DNA of 64,000 bases, taken from Agriotes lineatus. Lineage: Eukaryota > Arthropoda > Insecta > Coleoptera > Elateridae. A model generated the notes under the pieces. It saw only the letters and a program-made list of their open reading frames with translations. It was not told the origin of the DNA and made no database searches. The position numbers were made by a program, and so were the translations under genes. Location of the stretch: assembly GCA_940337035.1 (NCBI GenBank), contig CALNHX010005297.1:45611-109610 (forward strand), in the 5' to 3' direction. Below are positions 12,701 to 23,633 of the stretch, in pieces (positions within the stretch are counted from its first letter, which is position 1; every line of letters starts with the position of its first letter).

Positions 12701-15467
12701 TTGTTTCGTATGCAAAGCAATTCTAACGTGTCAAAACGTGTTTGCAAGTATTATTAAAGCTTTTATATATAGTTTGCAATCGGTAGGTAACAATGCGTGA
12801 CAGCTAAGAATTAAATTGTGCACTTTTGGAAGCACTCTCTTTGTCGAGGAACCACAGTTAATTAATTATAGACCGCTGACTATATGTATAGGCATTGTGC
12901 ACACCCCAGTTGCATATCTTCCGCAAACGTAATATTGAACTTTTAGACTACACAGCAAATACAATTTTCGTTCTATTTGTTTCGTATGCAAAGCAATTCA
13001 AACGTGTCAAAACGCGTTTGCAGGTATTATTAAAGCTTTTATATATAGTTTGCAATCGGTAGGTAACATTGCGTGACAGCTAAGAATTAAATTGTGCACT
13101 TTTGGAAGCACTCTCTTTGTCGAGGAACTACAGTTAATCAATTATAGGCCGCTGACTATATTTATAGGCATTGTGCACACCCCAGCTGCATATCTTCCGC
13201 AAACGTAATATTGAACTTTTAGACTACACAGCAAATACAATTTTCGTTCTATTTGTTTCGTATGCAAAGCAATTCAAACGTGTCGAAACGTGTTTGCAGG
13301 TATTATTAAAGCTTTTATATATAGTTTGCAATCGGTAGGTAACATTGCGTGACAGCTAAGAATTAAATTGTGCACTTTTGGAAGCAATCTCTTTGTCGAG
13401 GAACCACAGTTAATTAATTATAGACCGCTGACTATATTTATATGCATTGTGCACACCCCAGTTGCATATCTTCCGCAAACGAAATATTGAACTTTTAGAC
13501 TACACAGCAAATAAAATTTTCGTTCTATTTGTTTTGTATGCAAAGCAATTCAAACGTGTCAAAACGCGTTTGCAGGTATTATTAAAGCTTTTATATATAG
13601 TTTGCAATCGGTAGGTAACATTGCGTGACAGCTAAGAATTAAATTGTGCACTTTTGGAAGTAATCTCTTTGTCGAGGAACCACAGTTAATTAATTATAGA
13701 CCGCTGACTATATGTATAGGCATTGTGCACACCCCAGTTGCATATCTTCCGCAAACGTAATATTGAACTTTTAGACTACACAGCAAATAAAATTTTCGTT
13801 CTATTTGTTTCGTATGCAAAGCAATTCAAACGTGTCAAAACGCGTTTGCAGGTATTATTAAAGCTTCTATATATAGTTTGCAATCTGTAGGTAACATTGC
13901 GTGACACTTAAGAATTGTTTTGTGCACTTTTGGAAGCACTCTCTTTGTCGAAAAACCACCATTAATCAATTATAGACCGCTGACTATATTTATAGGCATT
14001 GTGCACACCCCAGCTGCATATCTTCCGCAAACGTAATATTGAACTTTTAAACTACACAGCAAATAAAATTTTCGTTCTATTTGTTTCGTATGCAAAGCAA
14101 TTCAAACGTGTCAAAACGCGTTTGCAGGTATTATTAAAGCTTTTATATATAGTTTGCAATCGGTAGGTAACATTGCGTGACAGCTAAGAATTAAATTGTG
14201 CACTTTTGGAAGTAATCGAGGAACCACAGTTAATTAATTATAGACCGCTGACTATATTTATAGGCATTGTGCACACCCCAGTTGCATATCTTCCGCAAAC
14301 GTAATATTGAACTTTTAGACTACACAGCAAATAAAATTTTCGTTCTATTTGTTTCGTATGCAAAGCAATTCAAACGTGTCAGAAAGCGTTTGCAGGTATT
14401 ATTAAAGCTTCTATATATAGTTTGCAATCTGTAGGTAACATTGCGTGACACTTAAGAATTGTTTTGTGCACTTTTGGAAGCACTCTCTTTGTCGAAAAAC
14501 CATCATTAATCATTTATATACCGCTGACTATATTTATAGGCATTGTGCACACCCCAGCTGCAAATCTTCCGCAAACGTAATATTGAACTTTTAGACTACA
14601 CAGCAAATAAAATTTTCGTTCTATTTGTTTCGTATGCAAAGCAATTCAAACGTGTCAAAACGCGTTTGCAGGTATTATTAAAGCTTTTATATATAGTTTG
14701 CAATCGGTAGGTAACATTGCGTGACAGCTAAGAATTAAATTGTGCACTTTTGGAAGCAATCTCTTTGTCGAGGAACCACAGTTAATTAATTATAGACCGC
14801 TGACTATATTTATATGCATTGTGCACACCCCAGTTGCATATCTTCCGCAAACGAAATATTGAACTTTTAGACTACACAGCAATTAAAATTTTCGTTCTAT
14901 TTGTTTCGTATGCAAAGCAATTCAAACGTGTCAAAACGCGTTTGCAGGTATTATTAAAGCTTTTATATATAGTTTGCAATCGGTAGGTAACATTGCGTGA
15001 CAGCTAAGAATTAAATTGTGCGCTTTTGGAAGCACTCTCTTTGTCGAGGAACCACAGTTAATTAATTATAGACCGCTGACTATATTTATAGGCATTGTGC
15101 ACACCCCAGGTGCATATCTTCCGCAAACGTAATATTGAACTTTTAGACTACACAGCAAATAAAATTTTCGTTCTATTTGTTTCGTATGCAAAGAAATTCA
15201 AACGTGTCAAAACGCGTTTGCAGGTATTATTAAAGCTTTTATATATAGTTTGCAATCGGTAGGTAACATTGCGTGACAGCTAAGAATTAAATTGTGCACT
15301 TTTGGAAGCACTCTCTTTGTCGAGGAACCACAGTTAATTAATTATAGGCCGCTGACTATATTTATAGGCATTGTGCACACCCCAGCTGCATATCTTCCGC
15401 AAACGTAATATTGAACTTTTAGACTACACAGCAAATAAAATTTTCGTTCTATTTGTTTCGTATGCAA
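3765..15467. repeat. Irregular A/B monomer mixture, no clean HOR
   Basis: Units keep the 276-bp register but the order of variants is irregular. Two adjacent units with GCAAGTATT (about 3913, 4189) and the following unit with TTGTGTGAC (4515) are seen again at about 11365, 11641 and 11967. The TTTTCGTACTATTTG variant occurs in the units at 1557, 8733 and 10113. Units with GAAGTAATCTC are found at about 5655, 6483, 7035 and 13661. G-variant ACGCG units ending in ATAGGCC recur at 8457, 9285 and 9837, spaced three and then two units apart. I see no gene or other element in this stretch. Confidence 0.8.
14215..14220. other. 8-bp deletion in a monomer
   Basis: The unit starting at 13977 reads GGAAGTAATCGAGGAACC, where sisters read AGTAATCTCTTTGTCGAGG. 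Eight bases are lost between two copies of TC, consistent with slippage or microhomology-mediated loss. The spacing between neighbouring phase marks falls to 268 bp. No other unit in the window shares it. Confidence 0.92.
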
Positions 15468-15473
15468 CACAAA

Positions 15474-15612
15474 GATATTGTCTAAAGAATCGATGTCAAC
15501 TAGGAGAAAAATTAAGGAAACGGCATACATTTTACTTAACGAAGAAAAATGCGTGTCGTCTTTCTCAATATTTTTAGACAATAGTTGGCTATCGATTCTT
15601 AAAGATGAGATC
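15474..15612. repeat. Imperfect palindrome / fold-back in the insert
   Basis: The two halves are near reverse complements around a centre near 15540. Inner arms CATTTTACTT (15528-15537) and AAGAAAAATG (15542-15551) enclose the 4-base loop AACG with one mismatch. Outer arms at 15485-15502 (AAGAATCGATGTCAACTA) and 15582-15600 match with a small indel and a transition. Between them GAAACGGCATAC faces a similar but diverged segment. Several arm differences are transitions that would give G-U pairs in RNA, though others would not pair. It could be a decayed terminal-inverted-repeat element, a hairpin RNA source, or an accidental inverted duplication. Confidence 0.75.
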
Positions 15613-15723
15613 AAGTAGGTACAGATATCAACAAACGTCAATGTCAGAAAATTCATTGGAGGTTGGTCGTTTTTTCTTCCAGTGAAAAAAAGATAAGTTC
15701 TTGTTAGTTTTAATTGTTATTCG

Positions 15724-15754
15724 TTGATAACGAGGGCAGATTGTCCCTCGAAAC
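15724..15754 (+). other. Short hairpin, hammerhead-like layout
   Basis: A perfect stem CGAGGG (15731-15736) / CCCTCG (15745-15750) with the 8-base loop CAGATTGT. It is preceded by TTGATAA (15724-15730), and GAAACG overlaps and follows the stem end (15750-15755). The order of a CUGANGA-like box, stem and GAAA recalls the hammerhead ribozyme core reported in Penelope-like and other retroelements. Here the first C is T and the catalytic G8 position is A, so activity is unlikely even if the relation is real. It could equally be an ordinary hairpin. Confidence 0.4.
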
Positions 15755-15795
15755 GTTCGTTGTTAATATTTTCGTTATTTAATATTTTAATTTGC

Positions 15796-15827
15796 AGAGT
15801 GGCGAAATACCCATATTAGAAAATGAG
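15796..15827 (+). repeat. 32-bp direct repeat, copy 1
   Basis: Begins AGAGTGGCGAAATACCCATA and ends AGAAAATGAG. It differs from copy 2 by one base (T/A at the 22nd base) and lies 78 bp upstream of it. Just before it, AATATTTTAATTTGCAG resembles a 3' splice site, but no exon is supported. Short repeats near one end are common in non-LTR and Penelope-like elements, which is only a loose hint here. Confidence 0.9.
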
Positions 15828-15873
15828 TTATGAATTCACGCCACAAAGAAGTTTCAGAGATTATCTTAATCAA

Positions 15874-15905
15874 AGAGTGGCGAAATACCCATATAAGAAA
15901 ATGAG
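15874..15905 (+). repeat. 32-bp direct repeat, copy 2, ending at the satellite junction
   Basis: Same 32-bp motif as at 15796-15827 with one substitution. Its final G is also the first G of the satellite GCCGCTGAC, so the repeat ends exactly at the junction, with 1-2 bases of shared sequence (AG/G). This coincidence suggests that the repeat end is the end of the inserted element or the site of the join. Confidence 0.9.
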
Positions 15906-18900
15906 CCGCTGACTATATTTATAGGCATTGTGCACACCCCAGTTGCATATCTTCCGCAAACGTAATATTGAACTTTTAGACTACACAGCAAATAAAATTT
16001 TCGTTCTATTTGTTTCGTATGCAAAGCAATTCAAACGTGTCAAAACGCGTTTGCAGGTATTATTAAAGCTTTTATATATAGTTTGCAATCGGTAGGTAAC
16101 ATTGCGTGACAGCTAAGAATAAAATTGTGCACTTTTGGAAGCACTCTTTCTGTCGAGGAACCACAGTTAATTAATTATAGACCGCTGACTATATGTATAG
16201 GCATTGTGCACACCCCAGTTGCATATCTTCCGCAAACGTAATATTGAACTTTTAGACTACACAGCAAATACAATTTTCGTTCTATTTGTTTCGTATGCAA
16301 AGCAATTCAAACGTGTCAGAAAGCGTTTGCAGGTATTATTAAAGCTTCTATATATAGTTTGCAATCTGTAGGTAACATTGCGTGACACTTAAGAATTGTT
16401 TTGTGCACTTTTGGAAGCACTCTCTTTGTCGAAAAACCACCATTAATCAATTATAGACCGCTGACTATATTTATAGGCATTGTGCACACCCCAGCTGCAT
16501 ATCTTCCGCAAACGTAATATTGAACTTTTAGACTACACAGCAAATAACATTTTCGTTCTATTTGTTTCGTATGCAAAGCAATTCAAACGTGTCAAAACGC
16601 GTTTGCAGGTATTATTAAAGCTTTTATATATAGCTTGCAATCGGTAGGTAACATTGCGTGACAGCTAAGAATTAAATTGTGCACTTTTGGAAGCACTCTC
16701 TTTGTCGAGGAACCACAGTTAATTAATTATAGACCGCTGACTATATTTATAGGCATTGTGCACACCCCAGCTGCATATCTTCCGCAAACGTAATATTGAA
16801 CTTTTAGACTACACAGCAAATACAATTTTCGTTCTATTTGTTTCGTATGCAAAGCAATTCAAACGTGTCAAAACGTGTTTGCAGGTATTATTAAAGCTTT
16901 TATATATAGTTTGCAATCGGTAGGTAACATTGCGTGACAGCTAAGAATTAAATTGTGCACTTTTGGAAGCACTCTCTCTGTCGAAAAACCACCATTAATC
17001 AATTATAGACCGCTGACTATATTTATAGGCATTGTGCACACCCCAGCTGCATATCTTCCGCAAACGTAATATTGAACTTATAGACTACACAGCAAATAAA
17101 ATTTTCGTTCTATTTGTTTCGTATGCAAAGCAATTCAAAAGTGTCAAAACGCGTTTGCAGGTATTATTAAAGCTTTTATATATAGTTTGCAATCGGTAGG
17201 TAACCTTGCGTGACAGCTAAGAATTAAATTGTGCACTTTTGGAAGTAATCTCTTTGTCGAGGAACCACAGTTAATTAATTATAGACCGCTGACTATATTT
17301 ATAGGCATTGTGCACACCCCAGTTGCATATCTTCCGCAAACGTAATATTGAACTTTTAGACTACACAGCAAATAAAATTTTCGTTCTATTTGTTTCGTAT
17401 GCAAAGCAATTCAAACGTGTCAAAACGCGTTTGCAGGTATTATTAAAGCTTCTATATATAGTTTGCAATCTGTAGGTAACATTGCGTGACAGCTAAGAAT
17501 TAAATTGTGCACTTTTGGAAGCACTCTCTTTGTCGAGGAACCACAGTTAATTAATTATAGACCGCTGACTATATTTATAGGCTTTGTGCACACCCCAGGT
17601 GCATATCTTCCGCAAACGTAATATTGAACTTTTAGACTACACAGCAAATAAAATTTTCGTTCTATTTGTTTTGTATGCAAAGCAATTCAAACGTGTCAAA
17701 ACGCGTTTGCAGGTATTATTAAAGCTTTTATATATAGTTTGCAATCGGTAGGTAACATTGCGTGACAGCTAAGAATTAAATTGTGCCCTTTTGGAAGTAA
17801 TCTCTTTGTCGAGGAACCACAGTTAATTAATTATAGACCGCTGACTATATTTATAGGCATTGTGCACACCCCAGTTGCATATCTTCCGCAAACGTAATAT
17901 TGAACTTTTAGACTACACAGCAAATAAAATTTTCGTTCTATTTGTTTCGTATGCAAAGCAATTCAAACGTGTCAAAACGCGTTTGCAGGTATTATTAAAG
18001 CTTCTATATATAGTTTGCAATCTGTAGGTAACATTGCGTGACACTTAAGAATTGTTTTGTGCACTTTTGGAAGCACTCTCTTTGTCGAAAAACCACCATT
18101 AATCAATTATAGACCGCTGACTATATTTATAGGCATTGTGCACACCCCAGCTGCATATCTTCCGCAAACGTAATATTGAACTTTTAGACTACACAGCAAA
18201 TAAAATTTTCGTTCTATTTGTTTCGTATGCAAAGCAATTCAAACGTGTCAAAACGCGTTTGCAGGTATTATTAAAGCTTTTATATATAGTTTGCAATCGG
18301 TAGGTAACATTGCGTGACAGCTAAGAATTAAATTGTGCACTTTTGGAAGCACTCTTTCCGTCGAGGAACCACAGTTAATTAATTATAGACCGCTGACTAT
18401 ATTTATAGGCATTGTGCACACCCCAGTTGCATATCTTCCGCAAACGTAATATTGAACTTTTAGACTACACAGCAAATAAAATTTTCGTTCTATTTGTTTC
18501 GTATGTAAAGCAATTCAAACGTGTCAAAACGCGTTTGCAGGTATTATTAAAGCTTTTATATATAGTTTGCAATCGGTAGGTAACATTGCGTGACAGCTAA
18601 GAATTAAATTGTGCACTTTTGGAAGCACTCTTTCTGTCGAGGAACCACAGTTAACTAATTATAGACCGCTGACTATATGTATAGGCATTGTGCACAACCC
18701 AGTTGCATATCTTCCGCAAACGTAATATTGAACTTTTAGACTACACAGCAAATACAATTTTCGTTCTATTTATTTCGTATGCAAAGCAATTCAAACGTGT
18801 CAGAAAGCGTTTGCAGGTATTATTAAAGCGTCTGTATATAGTTTGCAAACTGTAGGTAACATTGCGTGACACCTAAGAATTGTTTTGTGCACTTTTGGAA

Positions 18901-21425
18901 GCACTCTCTTTGTCGAAAAACCACCATTAATCAATTATAGACCGCTGACTATATTTATAGGCATTGTGCACACCCCAGCTGCAAATCTTCCGCAAACGTA
19001 ATATTGAACTTTTAGACTACACAGCAAATAAAATTTTCGTTCTATTTGTTTCGTATGCAAAGCAATTCAAACGTGTCAAAACGCGTTTGCAGGTATTATT
19101 AAAGCTTTTATATATAGTTTGCAATCGGTAGGTAACATTGCGTGACAGCTAAGAATTAAATTGTGCACTTTTGGAAGCAATCTCTTTGTCGAGGAACCAC
19201 AGTTAATTAATTATAGACCGCTGACTATATTTATATGCATTGTGCACACCCCAGTTGCATATCTTCCGCAAACGAAATATTGAACTTTTAGACTACACAG
19301 CAATTAAAATTTTCGTTCTATTTGTTTCGTATGCAAAGCAATTCAAACGTGTCAAAACGCGTTTGCAGGTATTATTAAAGCTTCTATATATAGTTTGCAA
19401 TCTGTAGGTAACATTGCGTGACACTTAAGAATTGTTTTGTGCACTTTTGGAAGCACTCTCTTTGTCGAAAAACCACCATTAATCAATTATAGACCGCTGA
19501 CTATATTTATAGGCATTGTGCACACCCCAGCTGCATATCTTCCGCAAACGTAATATTGAACTTTTAGACTACACAGCAAATAAAATTTTCGTTCTATTTG
19601 TTTCGTATGCAAAGCAATTCAAACGTGTCAAAACGCGTTTGCAGGTATTATTAAAGCTTTTATATATAGTTTGCAATCGGTAGGTAACATTGCGTGACAG
19701 GTAAAAATTAAATTGTGCACTTTTGGAAGCAATCTCTTTGTCGAGGAACCACAGTTAATTAATTATAGACCGCTGACTATATTTATAGGCATTGTGCACA
19801 CCCCAGTTGCATATCTTCCGCAAACGTAATATTGAACTTTTAGACTACACAGCAAATAAAATTTTCGTTCTATTTGTTTCGTATGCAAAGCAATTCAAAC
19901 GTGTCAAAACGCGTTTGCAGGTATTATTAAAGCTTTTATATATAGTTTGCAATCGGTAGGTAACATTGCGTGACAGCTAAGAATTAAATTGTGCACTTTT
20001 GGAAGCACTCTTTCTGTCGAGGAACCACAGTTAATTAATTATAGACCGCTGACTATATGTATAGGCATTGTGCATACCCCAGTTGCATATCTTCCGCAAA
20101 CGTAATATTGAACTTTTAGACTACACAGGAAATACAATTTTCGTTCTATTTGTTTCGTATGCAAAGCAATTCAAACGTGTCAGAAAGCGTTTGCAGGTAT
20201 TATTAAAGCTTCTATATATAGTTTGCAATCTGTAGGTAACATTGCGTGACACTTAAGAATTGTTTTGTGCACTTTTGGAAGCACTCTCTTTGTCGAAAAA
20301 CCACCATTAATCAATTATAGACCGCTGACTATATTTATAGGCATTGTGCACACCCCAGCTGCATATCTTCCGCAAACGTAATATTGAACTTTTAGACTAC
20401 ACAGCAAATAACATTTTCGTTCTATTTGTTTCGTATGCAAAGCAATTCAAACGTGTCAAAACGCGTTTGCAGGTATTATTAAAGCTTTTATATATAGTTT
20501 GCAATCGGTAGGTAACATTGCGTGACAGCTAAGAATTAAATTGTGCACTTTTGGAAGCAATCTCTTTGTCGAGGAACCACAGTTAATTAATTATAGACCG
20601 CTGACTATATTTATAGGCATTGTGCACACCCCAGTTGCATATCTTCCGCAAACGTAATTTTGAACTTTTAGACTACACAGCAAATAAAATTTTCGTTCTA
20701 TTTGTTTCGTATGCAAAGCAATTCAAACGTGTCAAAACGCGTTTGCAGGTATTATTAAAGCTTTTATATATAGTTTGCAATCGGTAGGTAACATTGCGTG
20801 ACAGCTAAGAATTAAATTGTGCACTTTTGGAAGCACTCTATTTGTCGAGGAACCACAGTTAATTAATTATAGGCCGCTGACTATATTTATAGGCATTGTG
20901 CACACCCCAGTTGCATATCTTCCGCAAACGTAATATTGAACTTTTAGACTACACTGCAAATAAAATTTTCGTTCTATTTGTTTCGTATGCAAAGCAATTC
21001 AAACGTGTCAAAACCCGTTTGCAGGTATTATTAAAGCTTTTATATATAGTTTGCAATCGGTAGGTAACATTGCGTGACAGCTAAGAATTAAATTGTGCAC
21101 TTTTGGAAGCACTCTCTTTGTCGAGGAACCACAGTTAATTAATTATAGGCCGCTGACTATATTTATAGGCATTGTGCACACCCCAGTTGCATATCTTCCG
21201 CAAACGTAATATTGAACTTTTAGACTACACAGCAAATAAAATTTTCGTTCTATTTGTTTCGTATGCAAAGCAATTCAAACGTGTCAAAACGCGTTTGCAG
21301 GTATTATTAAAGCTTCTATATATAGTTTGCAATCTGTAGGTAACATTGCGTGACACTTAAGAATTGTTTTGTGCACTTTTGGAAGCACTCTCTTTGTCGA
21401 AAAACCACCATTAATCAATTATAGA
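15906..21425. repeat. Mixed monomers after the insert
   Basis: Twenty units in exact 276-bp phase without a regular higher-order period. Rare markers include TATATGTATAGG, CAAATAACATTTT (about 16546 and 20409), GAACTTATAG with CAAAAGTGTC (about 17078 and 17139, shared with 6317 and 46885), and CAATTAAAATTTT after CGAAATATTG (about 19275-19304). One unit near 17450-17495 joins B-type CTTCTATAT/ATCTGTAGG to A-type GACAGCTAAG, a chimera. GACAGGTAAA near 19697 is an early relative of the G-type class. Confidence 0.8.
21150..21425. repeat. Reference B-type monomer (276 bp)
   Basis: Same length and register as the A-type unit, but its 3' half carries linked changes: CTTCTATAT instead of CTTTTATAT, ATCTGTAGG instead of ATCGGTAGG, GACACTTAAGAATTGTTTT instead of GACAGCTAAGAATTAAATT, and GAAAAACCACCATTAATC instead of GAGGAACCACAGTTAATT. 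The first half of this copy matches A-type. B-type units recur singly through the window between A-type units, so they are a class within the family and not a separate satellite. Many copies have only part of the B block, for example the GACACTTAAG part followed by GAGGAACCACAG. Confidence 0.9.
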
Positions 21426-23633
21426 CCGCTGACTATATTTATAGGCATTGTGCACACCCCAGCTGCATATCTTCCGCAAACGTAATATTGAACTTTTAGA
21501 CTACACAGCAAATAAAATTTTCGTTCTATTTGTTTCGTATGCAAAGCAATTCAAACGTGTCAAAACGCGTTTGCAGGTATTATTAAAGCTTTTATATATA
21601 GTTTGCAATCGGTAGGTAACATTGCGTGACAGGTAAGAATTAAATTGTGCACTTTTGGAAGCAATCTATTTGTCGAGGAACCACAGTTAATTAATTATAG
21701 ACCGCTGACTATATTTATAGGCATTGTGCACACCCCAGCTGCATATCTTCCGCAAACGTAATATTGAACTTTTAGACTACACAGCAAATAAAATTTTCGT
21801 TCTATTTGTTTCGTATGCAAAGCAATTCAAACGTGTCAAAACGCGTTTGCAGGTATTATTAAAGCTTTTATATATAGTTTGCAATGGGTAGGTAACATTG
21901 CGTGACAGGTAAGAATTAAATTGTGCACTTTTGGAAGCAATCTCTTTGTCGAGGAACCACAGTTAATTAATTATAGACCGCTGACTATATTTATAGGCAT
22001 TGTGCACACCCCAGCTGCATATCTTCCGCAAACGTAATATTGAACTTTTAGACTACACAGCAAATAAAATTTTCGTTCTATTTGTTTCGTATGCAAAGCA
22101 ATTCAAACGTGTCAAAACGCGTTTGCAGGTATTATTAAAGCTTTTATATATAGTTTGCAATCGGTAGGTAACATTGCGTGACAGGTAAGAATTAAATTGT
22201 GCACTTTTGGAAGCAATCTCTTTGTCGAGGAACCACAGTTAATTAATTATAGACCGCTGACTATATTTATAGGCATTGTGCACACCCCAGTTGCATATCT
22301 TCCGCAAACGTAATATTGAACTTTTAGACTACACAGCAAATAAAATTTTCGTTCTATTTGTTTCGTATGCAAAGCAATTCAAACGTGTCAAAACGCGTTT
22401 GCAGGTATTATTAAAGCTTTTATATATAGTTTGCAATCGGTAGGTAACATTGCGTGACAGGTAAGAATTAAATTGTGCACTTTTGGAAGCAATCTCTTTG
22501 TCGAGGAACCACAGTTAATTAATTATAGACCGCTGACTATATTTATAGGCATTGTGCACACCCCAGCTGCATATCTTCCGCAAACGTAATATTGAACTTT
22601 TAGACTACACAGCAAATAAAATTTTCGTTCTATTTGTTTCGTATGCAAAGCAATTCAAACGTGTCAAAACGCGTTTGCAGGTATTATTAAAGCTTTTATA
22701 TATAGTTTGCAATCGGTAGGTAACATTGCGTGACAGGTAAGAATTAAATTGTGCACTTTTGGAAGCAATCTCTTTGTCGAGGAACCACAGTTAATTAATT
22801 ATAGACCGCTGACTATATTTATAGGCATTGTGCACACCCCAGCTGCATATCTTCCGCAAACGTAATATTGAACTTTTAGACTACACAGCAAATAAAATTT
22901 TCGTTCTATTTGTTTCGTATGCAAAGCAATTCAAACGTGTCAAAACGCGTTTGCAGGTATTATTAAAGCTTTTATATATAGTTTGCAATCGGTAGGTAAC
23001 ATTGCGTGACAGGTAAGAATTAAATTGTGCACTTTTGGAAGCAATCTCTTTGTCGAGGAACCACAGTTAATTAATTATAGACCGCTGACTATATTTATAG
23101 GCATTGTGCACACCCCAGCTGCATATCTTCCGCAAACGTAATATTGAACTTTTAGACTACACAGCAAATAAAATTTTCGTTCTATTTGTTTCGTATGCAA
23201 AGCAATTCAAACGTGTCAAAACGCGTTTGCAGGTATTATTAAAGTTTTTATATATAGTTTGCAATCGGTAGGTAACATTGCGTGACAGGTAAGAATTAAA
23301 TTGTGCACTTTTGGAAGCAATCTCTTTGTCGAGGAACCACAGTTAATTAATTATAGACCGCTGACTATATTTATAGGCATTGTGCACACCCCAGTTGCAT
23401 ATCTTCCGCAAACGTAATATTGAACTTTTAGACTACACAGCAAATAAAATTTTCGTTCTATTTGTTTCGTATGCAAAGCAATTCAAACGTGTCAAAACGC
23501 GTTTGCAGGTAATATTAAAGCTTTTATATATAGTTTGCAATCGGTAGGTAACATTGCGTGACAGGTAAGAATTAAATTGTGCACTTTTGGAAGCAATCTC
23601 TTTGTCGAGGAACCACAGTTAATTAATTATAGA
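21426..23633. repeat. Homogenised run of eight G-type monomers
   Basis: Eight consecutive units share GACAGGTAAG (positions 21628 + 276n, last at 23560) with GCAATCTC in place of GCACTCTC. They differ from one another at very few sites: GGGTAGG near 21886, AAAGTTTTT near 23243, AATATTAAAG near 23511, ATTTGTCG near 21669, and T or C after CCCAG. Neighbouring regions alternate several variant classes, so this is a single-unit amplification, probably recent. The change C to G creates CAG|GTAAG, a consensus 5' splice donor, in every unit on the plus strand; no transcript evidence is available. Confidence 0.9.

Larger units (their letters stand above)
1..15467. repeat. 276-bp satellite array, left block
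   Basis: Head-to-tail copies of a 276-bp AT-rich unit, all in the same orientation. Phase marks (the C that begins CCGCTGAC) fall at 222, 498, 729, 1005 and then every 276 bp to 13977, then at 14245 and on to 15349. The two irregular steps are 231 bp (45-bp deletion) and 268 bp (8-bp deletion). The block begins inside a unit, so the true array edge lies outside the window, and it ends abruptly at TATGCAA where the insert starts. It holds A-type and B-type units in irregular order. No gene, promoter or RNA gene is supported; short open frames here are the same repeat translated again and again. Function is unknown; arrays like this are typically heterochromatic or centromeric in eukaryotes. 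Confidence 0.98.
15468..15904. other. Non-satellite insert (437 bp)
   Basis: The only sequence in the window unrelated to the satellite. The left junction follows TATGCAA of a monomer and the right junction enters directly at GCCGCTGAC. The unit it interrupts lacks its last roughly 157 bp, so this is not a simple insertion with target duplication; neighbouring phase marks are 557 bp apart (two units plus 5). The insert is AT-rich and contains an imperfect palindrome (15474-15612), a perfect 6-bp-stem hairpin (15731-15750) and two copies of a 32-bp motif, the second ending exactly at the right junction. No convincing reading frame exists: a 104-codon minus-strand frame starts with ATG at 15656 but runs into satellite and resembles no family I know. 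It may be a fragment of a retroelement or of flanking unique DNA. Confidence 0.88.

Noticed and set aside
15342..15656. 104-codon minus-strand frame across the left junction of the insert
   Set aside because: It has an ATG in the island, but its second half is satellite and no motif or family similarity is apparent. A chance frame in AT-rich DNA is the simplest reading.
15468..15904. Simple transposon insertion with target-site duplication
   Set aside because: The satellite bases on the two sides are not duplicated; instead about 157 bp of the unit is missing, and the ends of the island are not inverted repeats of one another.
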